A DNA stretch of 13,118 nt from NCBI GenBank assembly GCA_035713725.1, contig DASTMZ010000169.1:1-13118 (forward strand). Reading direction: 5' to 3'. The position numbers were made by a program, and so were the translations under genes. The notes beneath the pieces are model-generated. The model did no database searches. It saw nothing but the letters and a program-made list of their open reading frames with translations, and was not told where the DNA came from. Shown piece by piece: positions 1 to 6,112 of this stretch. Within the stretch, counting starts at the first letter, position 1, and each line of letters begins with the position of its first letter. The DNA is from DASQPR01 sp035713725. GTDB taxonomy: Bacteria > Actinomycetota > Actinomycetes > Mycobacteriales > Micromonosporaceae.

Positions 1-219
1 CGTACCCACGAATGTGGCGAGGTTCAACCTCGCGTTGCCGTCGAGCATCGCCTCGTCGTGCACGATCTGGTAGGCGGTCTCGGGCAGCGACTCGCCGGAC
101 GGCAGATCGAAACGCGGCAGTCGCGTGGTCTCACCTGGCCGTGCGAATACCGGATTCAGTTCGACGTCGCCGCTCGCGTCGTCCCGCATCACGCGGGCGG
201 ACCGCCGGGAACCGGGCAT
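1..219 (-). CDS. gad: Glutamate decarboxylase, N-terminal 73 codons (3' end outside window)
   Basis: PLP-dependent enzyme that converts L-glutamate to GABA and CO2, consuming a cytoplasmic proton; linked to acid tolerance or GABA metabolism. Only residues 1-73 of a protein usually about 460 residues long are visible. The reverse-strand translation begins MPGSRRSARV and carries the family block LPETAYQIVHDE (residues 45-56) followed by LDGNARLNLATF (59-70), which matches the conserved N-terminal region of bacterial GadA/GadB ('LDGNARQNLATF' in E. coli). The PLP lysine and catalytic domain lie outside the window, so activity cannot be judged. The ATG at 219 is supported by a perfect AGGAGG five bases upstream. 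It is divergent from the SDR gene at 373. The family call is firm; the physiological role is inferred. Confidence 0.9.
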   Translation of the reverse strand, partial: MPGSRRSARVMRDDASGDVELNPVFARPGETTRLPRFDLPSGESLPETAYQIVHDEAMLDGNARLNLATFVGT

Positions 220-224
220 CGCAA

Positions 225-230
225 CCTCCT
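225..230 (-). promoter_or_regulatory. Shine-Dalgarno of the glutamate decarboxylase gene
   Basis: On the minus strand AGGAGG lies five bases before the ATG at 219. It is a full match to the anti-Shine-Dalgarno core and fixes the start. One copy of the repeated heptamer TTAGACA (plus-strand reading, 230-236) touches it. Confidence 0.75.
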
Positions 231-372
231 TAGACAGGTACCACCGCGATGCCCGTCACGTTAGACACCCAAGCTGTGGTCGGCGGCTGAACCGGGCGCA
301 CACGGACGCCGAATCGCCGGTTACCGTGGACGCCGATCACACAGAGCCAGAGATGACGAGGATGAGGACGCG

Positions 373-1134
373 ATGCAACTGAGTGGAGCGGTGGCGGTCA
401 TCACCGGCGGCGCGAGCGGGCTGGGCCTAGCCACCGCCAAGCGGCTCGCGGCCGGCGGCGCGGCGGTGGTGCTGTTGGACCTGCCGACGTCGGCCGGCGC
501 GGAGGTCGCGGCGGGTTTCGAGACGACGGCGGTGTTCGCGCCCGCGGATGTCACGGACGAGGCGCAGGTGTCCTCCGCGCTGGAGACGGCTCGCGGCCTC
601 GGCGCGGTCCGCGTCGTGGTCAACTGCGCAGGCCTGGGTACGGCCGGCCGGGTGCTGTCCCGGCATGGCGTGATGCCGCTGGACGCCTTCGCCCGCGTCA
701 TCAACGTCAACCTGATCGGCACGTTCAACGTGTTGCGGCTCGCCGCCGAGTCGATGGCCGAGCTGGACGCGATCGGCGAAGAACGTGGCGTGATCGTCAA
801 CACCGCGTCGATCGCGGCGTTCGATGGGCAGATCGGCCAGGCGGCGTATTCGGCGAGCAAGGGCGGCGTGGTCGGGATGACGCTGCCGATTGCCCGCGAC
901 CTCGCCGACAAACTGATCCGCGTGGTGACGATCGCGCCCGGTCTCTTCGAGACGCCGATGCTGGCCGGCCTCCCGGAGGAAGCGCGCGCGTCGCTCGGTG
1001 GTCAGGTGCCGCACCCGAGCCGGCTGGGGCGTCCCGAGGAGTACGCAGCGCTTGTCGAACACATCGTCGTGAACCCGATGCTCAACGGCGAGGTGATTCG
1101 TCTCGACGGGGCGCTGCGGATGGCGCAGCGCTAG
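373..1134 (+). CDS. SDR-family dehydrogenase, 3-hydroxyacyl-CoA dehydrogenase type II-like
   Basis: Predicted cytosolic NAD(P)-dependent oxidoreductase of 253 residues, the normal length for a classical short-chain dehydrogenase. The cofactor loop TGGASGLG is at residues 11-18. An Asp at 36 after beta-2 favours NAD over NADP. NCAG at 84-87 replaces the usual NNAG. The catalytic tetrad is N113, S146, Y159 and K163 (YSASK at 159-163). The stretch after the active site (IAPGLFETPML, 187-197) and the LARDLADK-like helix resemble HSD17B10/FadB2-type 3-hydroxyacyl-CoA dehydrogenases of fatty-acid or branched-chain amino-acid degradation; that substrate assignment is inference from overall resemblance. 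The ATG at 373 is preceded by GAGG with a 5-nt spacer; nearby ATGs at 353 and 362 are out of frame. The 3' end overlaps the convergent sulfotransferase gene by 4 bp. Confidence 0.9.
   Translation: MQLSGAVAVITGGASGLGLATAKRLAAGGAAVVLLDLPTSAGAEVAAGFETTAVFAPADVTDEAQVSSALETARGLGAVRVVVNCAGLGTAGRVLSRHGVMPLDAFARVINVNLIGTFNVLRLAAESMAELDAIGEERGVIVNTASIAAFDGQIGQAAYSASKGGVVGMTLPIARDLADKLIRVVTIAPGLFETPMLAGLPEEARASLGGQVPHPSRLGRPEEYAALVEHIVVNPMLNGEVIRLDGALRMAQR
1131..1134. other. Shared CTAG palindrome supplying both stop codons of convergent genes
   Basis: The plus-strand gene ends with TAG at 1132-1134 and the minus-strand gene ends with TAG read from 1133-1131. The four-base palindrome CTAG therefore terminates both reading frames, and no intergenic space is left for a terminator. 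This is read directly from the sequence. Confidence 0.95.
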
Positions 1135-2099
1135 CCGTTTGCGCGACTGATGGACGCGTCGCGGGCTGGCTGCTGCGGCGCGCCGACCACGCCGGGATAG
1201 CCGTAGCGGCGCAGCAGCGGTAGCGCGATCGCGGTGCTGACCGTACGGCGGCGACGCGACTGCTCCGCGTGCCAGCGGTTGTCCGGCGCGATGGCGATCG
1301 TCCCGGTACGGAAACGGCCCGGGTTGCCGCCCACCGTGTGGTTGGCAGCCAGTTGCACGGACGAGCGATCGACGAACGGGGACCCGGTCGCGGGTACGTC
1401 GACCAAGTCGAGCACGTCCGTCATGCACGCTTGTGGGTCGGCGACGAAGTCCTCGTAGCGCAGCCGGCGCGATCGGCCGGCGTACCCGTTTCTCGCCAGA
1501 TCCTCGACGAGCAGGTTCCACGCCACCCACGTGGCGGTGCTCGTCGCGGCGCTGTGTCGCGGCATGTCGCGTGGCACGGCGAGATCGGGCTGGCGCGTCG
1601 GCCGCGACCAGGAGTGCGCCACGGCACGCGGATCCCGGATCATGTGCAACAGGTACGGCTCCACATCCGCGCACTGCGTGAGCACGGCCGCGCCGGCCGG
1701 CGTCTTCGACGAGTCGACGATCACGTCCGCACCGGTGACCGTACCGAGTGCCGCGTAGATGCGGGCCACCTCGTCGCGGTACCGCAGCGCATCGGGACGG
1801 AGATTGCCGCGTGACAGCCGACGCGTGCCGCGCACTCGGATCGCGCGACGTTGGAGGTCGTAGAACTCCCGAGGCGCAGGTGGCGCATCGCGGTACGCGA
1901 TCGACAGCACGTCACGCCAGACCGGGCACGCCACCAGCGTCTCGCCGCAGCCGCACTGCCGTCGCTCGATGAGGCCGCGCGCCCAGAGGTAATACAGCTC
2001 GCCGGCACTGAACACCCCGTCGTACGCGCCGAGGATGTTGTCGACGATCGTCGTGCCGCTGCGACCCCAGCCGGCGATGTAGAGCACCTTCACGCGCAT
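1131..2099 (-). CDS. PAPS-dependent sulfotransferase family protein
   Basis: Predicted soluble sulfotransferase of 322 residues that would transfer sulfonate from PAPS to a hydroxyl or amine acceptor; the acceptor cannot be read from the sequence. The 5'-phosphosulfate loop GWGRSGTT is at residues 10-17, VDSSK at 128-132 and the 3'-phosphate-binding motif IRDPRAVAHSW at 154-164. LRYEDFVADP (213-222) and a GGNPGRF segment (257-263) are also typical of bacterial members. A cysteine cluster C49, C51, C58 follows the first helix, as in many actinobacterial relatives. I chose ATG 2099 because the PAPS loop then starts at residue 10 and GAAGG sits 5 nt upstream; an in-frame TTG at 2141 would add 14 residues without a convincing ribosome-binding site. 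There is no signal peptide or membrane anchor. No biosynthetic cluster is visible around it, so the role is unknown. Confidence 0.87.
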   Translation of the reverse strand: MRVKVLYIAGWGRSGTTIVDNILGAYDGVFSAGELYYLWARGLIERRQCGCGETLVACPVWRDVLSIAYRDAPPAPREFYDLQRRAIRVRGTRRLSRGNLRPDALRYRDEVARIYAALGTVTGADVIVDSSKTPAGAAVLTQCADVEPYLLHMIRDPRAVAHSWSRPTRQPDLAVPRDMPRHSAATSTATWVAWNLLVEDLARNGYAGRSRRLRYEDFVADPQACMTDVLDLVDVPATGSPFVDRSSVQLAANHTVGGNPGRFRTGTIAIAPDNRWHAEQSRRRRTVSTAIALPLLRRYGYPGVVGAPQQPARDASISRANG

Positions 2100-2132
2100 T
2101 CGTCCCTTCGTTGCCCGCCGAGCTTGTAATAC

Positions 2133-2168
2133 CTGAGGCAACGATGAGAAACCTTAGTCTGCCCTCAG
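2133..2168. repeat. Imperfect inverted repeat upstream of the sulfotransferase gene
   Basis: CTGAGGCA (2133-2140) is mirrored by TGCCCTCAG (2160-2168), with one bulged base and 19 bases between the arms. It lies about 35-70 bp upstream of the sulfotransferase ATG, in the 131-bp gap between that gene and the M50 protease gene. It could be an operator or a leader stem; no experimental analogue is known to me. Confidence 0.35.
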
Positions 2169-2230
2169 AGATTCATCAGAGGTCGTACAGCGGCAGGTGA
2201 GGGACACCGCATCGTTTGGAAGGCCGGGCG

Positions 2231-2980
2231 TCAGCTGAAGAACGCGCGTGCGCCACCGAACAGTCCGTCGGGTGGAACATGCAGCACGCCGAGCAACGAC
2301 GCCCCGATCGCGAGCAGACCGCAGGTGACGACGACGAACAGCGCAAGCCACGCCGTCGCGCCGATATGCGTGAGCGTGGCGAGCTGGTCGACGTCCGAGC
2401 CAGACACCTCGCGGCGGCGCCGCTGTCCGGAAAGTTCGAACACGGGCCGTACGCCGCCGATCAGCAACAGCCACACCGCCAGGTACGCGAACACAGCCTG
2501 TACCTGGGTCGACGCGTACCACGAGACGACGAACGCGGCGCCACCGGTCACGATCACCGCGACGACGCCGTACAGGTTCCGGATCATGAGCAGCATTAGG
2601 AACAGCAAAGCGATGGCGATCCACAGCGTGGCCGTAATGCGGTGCGCGGCGAGCAACGCGGCGCCGCCGATCCCGATGAACGAGGGAAACAGGTAGCCCG
2701 CCGACAGGGTGGCAACCATGCCGAGTCCGCTCGGCCGGCCGCGGGTCACGGTCAGGCCGGACGTGTCGGAGTGCAACCGGATCGACCGAAGCCGCCGCCC
2801 GCACAGCACCGCGACGAGCGCGTGACCGCCCTCGTGCGCGATCGTCACGACGTTGCGGAATAAGTGCCATAGCCGCGCCTGCGCGACGACGGCGAGCGTC
2901 GCCGCCGCCGTGACGACGACCAGCAGGTAGGGCACGGCCGGTTGAACGCTCAACACGTCATGCCACACATCGGTGAACAC
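2231..2980 (-). CDS. M50-family (site-2-protease-like) membrane metalloprotease
   Basis: Predicted zinc metalloprotease embedded in the cytoplasmic membrane, 249 residues from the chosen start. HEGGH at residues 49-53 gives the HExxH zinc motif inside an early hydrophobic helix. A late SDVDQL segment (195-200), followed by a threonine-rich turn, fits the short M50B-like subgroup. Hydrophobic stretches lie near residues 15-34, 85-109, 116-133, 137-155, 160-181 and 209-233. No PDZ domain is present, unlike RseP-type enzymes. There is no in-frame ATG near the N-terminus; I chose GTG 2980, but GTG 2968 and 2956 are alternatives and none has a clear Shine-Dalgarno sequence. The open frame continues upstream only as the antisense shadow of other coding sequence. 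Members of this group are poorly characterised; intramembrane proteolysis is inferred from the motif. Confidence 0.8.
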   Translation of the reverse strand: MFTDVWHDVLSVQPAVPYLLVVVTAAATLAVVAQARLWHLFRNVVTIAHEGGHALVAVLCGRRLRSIRLHSDTSGLTVTRGRPSGLGMVATLSAGYLFPSFIGIGGAALLAAHRITATLWIAIALLFLMLLMIRNLYGVVAVIVTGGAAFVVSWYASTQVQAVFAYLAVWLLLIGGVRPVFELSGQRRRREVSGSDVDQLATLTHIGATAWLALFVVVTCGLLAIGASLLGVLHVPPDGLFGGARAFFS

Positions 2981-3030
2981 GACAGGAGCTTCGCACGAGC
3001 GGTCGAGCGAGATCCAGAACGAGTTTCGCG

Positions 3031-3062
3031 GGGGGATGCGCGCCCGGCGGGGGATGCGTGCC
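3031..3062. repeat. Short direct repeat upstream of the M50 gene
   Basis: GGGGGATGCG followed by C/T and GCC occurs at 3031-3044 and again at 3049-3062, a spacing of 18 bp. The copies sit 50-80 bp upstream of the M50 start on the minus strand, where a promoter or operator would be expected. A regulatory role is inference only. Confidence 0.35.
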
Positions 3063-3086
3063 GAGCGGGGTCCCACCGCCGAGTGT

Positions 3087-3118
3087 GGCCGGCGCCGAGC
3101 CGGTGCCGGCGCCGGGCC
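3087..3118 (-). terminator. Candidate terminator downstream of the D-2-hydroxyacid dehydrogenase gene
   Basis: CCGGCGCC (3089-3096) pairs perfectly with GGCGCCGG (3108-3115) around an 11-nt loop, and two more pairs form on the outside with one bulged G. It begins nine bases beyond the dehydrogenase stop codon (3127-3129 on the minus strand). No U-run follows, as is common for actinomycete stem-loop terminators. Confidence 0.45.
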
Positions 3119-3126
3119 GGGCCTAT

Positions 3127-4080
3127 CTACGCGGTGACGAGCCGGATCGGCGCGCCATCCAGCCACGCCGCCACGTTGTCCGCGCTCTCCTGGTAGAACA
3201 CCGCGAGGTTCTCGCGCGACACGAAGCCGAGGTGCGGCAGCAGCACGGTGTTCGGCGCGCGGGTCAGTGGATGGTCGGCGGGCAGCGGTTCGACGTCGTA
3301 CACGTCGAGGCCCGCACCGGCGATGGTGCCGCTCGTCAGCGCGTCGATCAGCGCCGCTTCGTCGACGATCGGGCCGCGTGACGTGTTGACGAGGTAGGCG
3401 GACCGCTTCATGAGCCCGAGTTCGCGCGCGCCGATGAGTCCGCGCGTGCCGGCGTTCAACGCGACATGCACGGTGACAACGTCGGCGGTGGACAGCAACT
3501 CGTCGCGATCGACACGGCGGGCACCGGCCGCGGTTGCCGCGTCGTCGGTCAGATGCGGACTCCACGCGATGACCGACATGTCGAACGCGTTGCCGTAGGC
3601 GGCGATCCGTCGGCCGAGCCGACCGAGACCGATGATGCCGAGCGTCTTGCTGGCGAGCACGGTGCCGAGCGTGCGTTGCCACGTGCCGGCGCGCAGCGAC
3701 GCGTCGTTCGTCGGCAACTGGCGCGCCGTCGCCATGACGAGTGCCCAGATCAGCTCCGTGGTGGAGGCGGTGAGCGCGCCACCGGTGTAGCTGACTTGAA
3801 TGCCGCGGGCGAGCGCGGCGCCGGTGTCCAGCGTCTGGTTGCGTCCGCCGGTGAACGTGATGAACGCCAGTTTCTCCAGCCGCGCCAGGGTGTCCGCGGA
3901 CAACGGCATCCGATCGCGCATCAGGCACAGCACCTCGAAGTCGCGCAGCGCTTGGACGATGCGGTCCGGCCCGCGCAACGGCTCGGTGAACACCGTTAAG
4001 TCGGCACGGGACGCGACACGGCTCCAGTCCGCCAGATCGAGGGCGCAGTCCAGGTAGTCGTCGAGGATCGCGACCTTCAT
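3127..4080 (-). CDS. D-isomer-specific 2-hydroxyacid dehydrogenase family protein
   Basis: Predicted cytosolic NAD(P)H-dependent reductase/dehydrogenase of 317 residues acting on a D-2-hydroxyacid/2-ketoacid pair; the exact substrate is not decidable. The Rossmann motif GLGRLG is at residues 151-156. The catalytic triad is R235 (in TSRGPIVDE), E264 (in DVEPLP) and H283 (in LPHLGF). After beta-2 the sequence reads AWSPH (172-176), without the usual NAD-selecting Asp, so cofactor choice may be relaxed or NADP-leaning. The N-terminal substrate domain starts MKVAILDDYLD, typical of this subgroup. ATG 4080 is preceded by GGAGA with a 5-nt spacer; the open frame extends a further 81 codons upstream, but that part would cross the divergent padR promoter and has no family homology that I recognise. 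The gene is divergent from the PadR gene; a functional link is possible but not shown. Confidence 0.9.
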   Translation of the reverse strand: MKVAILDDYLDCALDLADWSRVASRADLTVFTEPLRGPDRIVQALRDFEVLCLMRDRMPLSADTLARLEKLAFITFTGGRNQTLDTGAALARGIQVSYTGGALTASTTELIWALVMATARQLPTNDASLRAGTWQRTLGTVLASKTLGIIGLGRLGRRIAAYGNAFDMSVIAWSPHLTDDAATAAGARRVDRDELLSTADVVTVHVALNAGTRGLIGARELGLMKRSAYLVNTSRGPIVDEAALIDALTSGTIAGAGLDVYDVEPLPADHPLTRAPNTVLLPHLGFVSRENLAVFYQESADNVAAWLDGAPIRLVTA

Positions 4081-4110
4081 CGCCGTCTCCGCTTCTGCCG
4101 AGCCGCCGGC

Positions 4111-4148
4111 GGCCGGCCGTGCCGAATCTACCGGCCGGTGCTGGCCGG
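4111..4148. repeat. Triplicate GGCCGG, GC-rich block in the divergent intergenic region
   Basis: GGCCGG occurs at 4111, 4133 and 4143, with the palindrome CCGGCCGG at 4131-4138. The block lies between the dehydrogenase start (4080) and the padR promoter and can form several alternative stems. It may simply reflect base composition. Confidence 0.25.
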
Positions 4149-4206
4149 CCCGGCGTGGCGCGGCACCGGGGCCGGCGACGGCCGATAAAGATCTTCCCGA
4201 ACCTGC

Positions 4207-4235
4207 TTGTGCCGCTGCGCTCGTGAACGTATATT
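4207..4235 (+). promoter_or_regulatory. Candidate promoter of the padR gene
   Basis: A -35-like TTGTGC (4207-4212) and a -10-like TATATT (4230-4235, five of six matches to TATAAT) are separated by 17 bp. This would start transcription near 4242, about 30 nt before padR. Just downstream, GCGAG occurs three times (4241, 4251, 4255), a plausible place for PadR autoregulation. The operator is inference. Confidence 0.5.
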
Positions 4236-4266
4236 CGTCTGCGAGTAATCGCGAGCGAGTGCCTTC

Positions 4267-4272
4267 GGGAGG
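4267..4272 (+). promoter_or_regulatory. Shine-Dalgarno of the padR gene
   Basis: GGGAGG lies 2 nt before ATG 4275 and 8 nt before GTG 4281. The spacing suits GTG 4281 better, so the true start may be two codons downstream of the annotated one. Confidence 0.6.
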
Positions 4273-4274
4273 TG

Positions 4275-4931
4275 ATGGCAGTGGCGAAGCGGCGAAGGGT
4301 CGGCAACCTGCTGGCGCTCGCAATCCTGTCCCAGCTGTCCGCGGGACCGCCGATGCACCCGTACGAGATTGCGACGGTGCTCAAGCGCACCGGCAAGGAC
4401 ACCGACATGAACATCAAGTGGGGTTCGCTCTACACGGTGGTCGGCAACCTCGAGAAGTACGGCTTGATCCAGGCGACGACGAGCGGGCGTGCCGGCCGGC
4501 GGCCGGAGCGGACCGTCTACAAGATCACCGAGGCCGGCCGTGCCGAGCTGCGCGACTGGATGCGCGAGCTGCTCGCGGTGCCCGATCCCGAGTTTCCGCG
4601 CTTCCAGGCGGCGCTGTCCGAGATGAGCGTGGTGCCGCCGGACGAGGTCACCGCGCTGCTCGAGCAGCGGTTGGCGGCGCTGGACGACGACATCGCCGCG
4701 CAACGTGCCGCGCTGCGTCAGCTCACCCAGCTGCCGCGCGTGTTCCTGGTGGAGGCGGAGTTCGCGGTCGCCATGCGGCAGGCCGAGGCGGACTGGACCC
4801 GAGCGCTGCTCGCCGAGATGGCCGCCGGCACGCTGAGCGGACTGGACGGTTGGCGCGCCTATCACGAGACCGGCGAACTGCCGCCGGAGCTCGCCGAGAT
4901 GTTGGCGGAAGGGGGGCTGCCAACGGAGTAG
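4275..4931 (+). CDS. PadR-family transcriptional regulator
   Basis: Predicted dimeric repressor of 218 residues. The N-terminal winged helix-turn-helix (about 12-98) contains MHPYEI (27-32), a recognition-helix region GSLYTVVGNLEKYGLI (50-65) and the wing VYKITEAGRAEL (81-92), all characteristic of PadR. The helical C-terminal part (about 105-190) corresponds to the dimerisation/effector region of subfamily 2 PadR proteins such as LmrR-type regulators of drug exporters. The start may be ATG 4275 or GTG 4281; the latter is better spaced from GGGAGG. It lies immediately upstream, on the same strand, of a DrrAB-type exporter, the classic arrangement in which PadR represses the transporter until a ligand binds. 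The family call is firm; the target is inferred from position. Confidence 0.88.
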   Translation: MAVAKRRRVGNLLALAILSQLSAGPPMHPYEIATVLKRTGKDTDMNIKWGSLYTVVGNLEKYGLIQATTSGRAGRRPERTVYKITEAGRAELRDWMRELLAVPDPEFPRFQAALSEMSVVPPDEVTALLEQRLAALDDDIAAQRAALRQLTQLPRVFLVEAEFAVAMRQAEADWTRALLAEMAAGTLSGLDGWRAYHETGELPPELAEMLAEGGLPTE

Positions 4932-4942
4932 CCACAAAACGA

Positions 4943-4975
4943 CCCCGGCGGGGTGCGTGAACACCACCACCGGGG
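4943..4975 (+). terminator. Candidate stem-loop between padR and the ABC transporter
   Basis: CCCCGG (4943-4948) can pair with CCGGGG (4970-4975), with an inner GGTG/CACC stem; alternatively a compact ACCCC-GGC-GGGGT hairpin forms at 4942-4954. It starts 11 nt after the padR stop and could partly terminate or attenuate transcription into the exporter genes. No U-run follows. Confidence 0.35.
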
Positions 4976-5045
4976 CCCGAACCTCGCACCGGCCCGCGGG
5001 AACCGAACCTGGCGTACGAGGCAGCACCGTAACAATAGCCGGGTT

Positions 5046-5088
5046 CTCCTCCCACGGGCGGCATCACCACCACCCGTACGAAGAGGAG
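5046..5088 (+). promoter_or_regulatory. Leader hairpin covering the ribosome-binding site of the ABC ATPase gene
   Basis: CTCCTC (5046-5051) is exactly complementary to the Shine-Dalgarno GAGGAG (5083-5088), which lies 7 nt before ATG 5096. Between them ACGGG (5054-5058) pairs with CCCGT (5073-5077). The result is a two-part stem with a 2x5 internal loop and a 14-nt terminal loop that would hide the ribosome-binding site. The pairing is read directly; regulation is inference. Confidence 0.5.
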
Positions 5089-5095
5089 TTCCACC

Positions 5096-6112
5096 ATGCA
5101 GATCGAGGCACACGACCTCGTCAAGACCTATCCGCAGGGCGTACGAGCGCTCGACGGATTGTCGATCTCCATCCCGCAGGCCACCGTCTTCGGCCTGCTC
5201 GGACCGAACGGGGCGGGCAAGTCCACCGCCATCAAGATCCTCACAACGCTGGCCCGACCGGACTCCGGCCGTGCCACGGTGGCCGGCCATGACGTGCTCG
5301 CCCACCCGGATCGCGTACGCCGAGCCATCGGAGTGGTCGCGCAACGATCCGGTACCGACCCGATGGCGACCGGACGTGACAACCTGACGTTGCAAGGTCG
5401 CCTCTACGGCCTCGGCGGCACCGGTCTCAAGCACCGGGTCGCCGAGCTGCTGGAGCGGTTCGACCTGACCGACGCCGCGGACCGTCCAGTGCGGACCTAC
5501 TCCGGTGGCATGCAGCGCCGGCTCGACGTCGCGCTCGGACTGGTGCATGCGCCGGCCGTACTGTTCCTGGACGAGCCGACCACCGGCCTCGATCCGGAGG
5601 CGCGAACCGCGCTGTGGGCCGAGATCGAGCGGCTGTCCGCGGACGAGCGGCTCACCATCCTGCTCACCACGCACTACCTCGAGGAGGCGGATCGGCTCGC
5701 CGACCGGCTCGCGATCGTCGACCGTGGGCGCGTCGTCGTCGAGGGCACGCCGGACGTGCTCAAGGGCGAGCTGCGTGGCGACGCCGTACACGTCGAGTTG
5801 CGTAGCACCGCCAACGAAGGCGCGCTGCGACCAGTCATCGGCGGCGTACCGGGCATCGTCGACGTGACCGTTGACGGTCGACGGGTGAGTGCCCGGGCAG
5901 ACGACGGGGCGGCCGCGGTGCCCGGCATTCTCGCCGCACTCGACCGAGCCGGGGTCGCGGTCGCCACCGTCACCGTGGCACGGCCGTCACTCGACGACGT
6001 CTACCTGCGGCACGTCGGCCGGCGATTCGCCGACGCCGACCGGGCCATCTCACACACCGACGACTCGGACGCCGACACGCTCGTCGGCGCCGGAACTGGG
6101 GGTCACCGATGA
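5096..6112 (+). CDS. DrrA-like ABC exporter ATP-binding protein
   Basis: ATP-hydrolysing subunit of a drug/metabolite exporter, peripheral on the inner face of the membrane; 338 residues, normal for the daunorubicin-resistance (DrrA) family. Walker A GPNGAGKST is at 36-44, the Q-loop glutamine at 83, the signature YSGGMQRR at 135-142, Walker B VLFLDEPTTGLDP at 155-167 and the switch histidine at 193. The C-terminal extension after about 225 carries PSLDDVYLRHVGRRF (297-311), the DrrA-type tail motif. The start has a strong GAGGAG 7 nt upstream. The last codons overlap the permease start by ATGA (6109-6112), so the two subunits are probably translationally coupled. It lies downstream of the PadR regulator. 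The substrate is unknown; DrrAB systems export hydrophobic compounds such as anthracyclines. Confidence 0.92.
   Translation: MQIEAHDLVKTYPQGVRALDGLSISIPQATVFGLLGPNGAGKSTAIKILTTLARPDSGRATVAGHDVLAHPDRVRRAIGVVAQRSGTDPMATGRDNLTLQGRLYGLGGTGLKHRVAELLERFDLTDAADRPVRTYSGGMQRRLDVALGLVHAPAVLFLDEPTTGLDPEARTALWAEIERLSADERLTILLTTHYLEEADRLADRLAIVDRGRVVVEGTPDVLKGELRGDAVHVELRSTANEGALRPVIGGVPGIVDVTVDGRRVSARADDGAAAVPGILAALDRAGVAVATVTVARPSLDDVYLRHVGRRFADADRAISHTDDSDADTLVGAGTGGHR

Noticed and set aside
427..1674. Long minus-strand open frame (about 415 codons) across the SDR gene and part of the sulfotransferase gene
   Set aside because: Its translation is Arg/Ala-rich low-complexity sequence with no family motif, and it is antisense or out of frame to two genes with complete catalytic motifs. 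Long empty frames are expected in very high-GC DNA.
4081..4323. N-terminal extension of the D-2-hydroxyacid dehydrogenase
   Set aside because: The extra 81 codons overlap the padR promoter and start. ATG 4080 has a good Shine-Dalgarno and gives the canonical N-terminus of the family.
2981..4417. Upstream extension of the M50 reading frame to a 728-residue protein
   Set aside because: Beyond 2980 the frame crosses the D-2-hydroxyacid dehydrogenase gene out of frame and then the padR gene in antisense; the sequence there is Arg-rich without recognisable domains.
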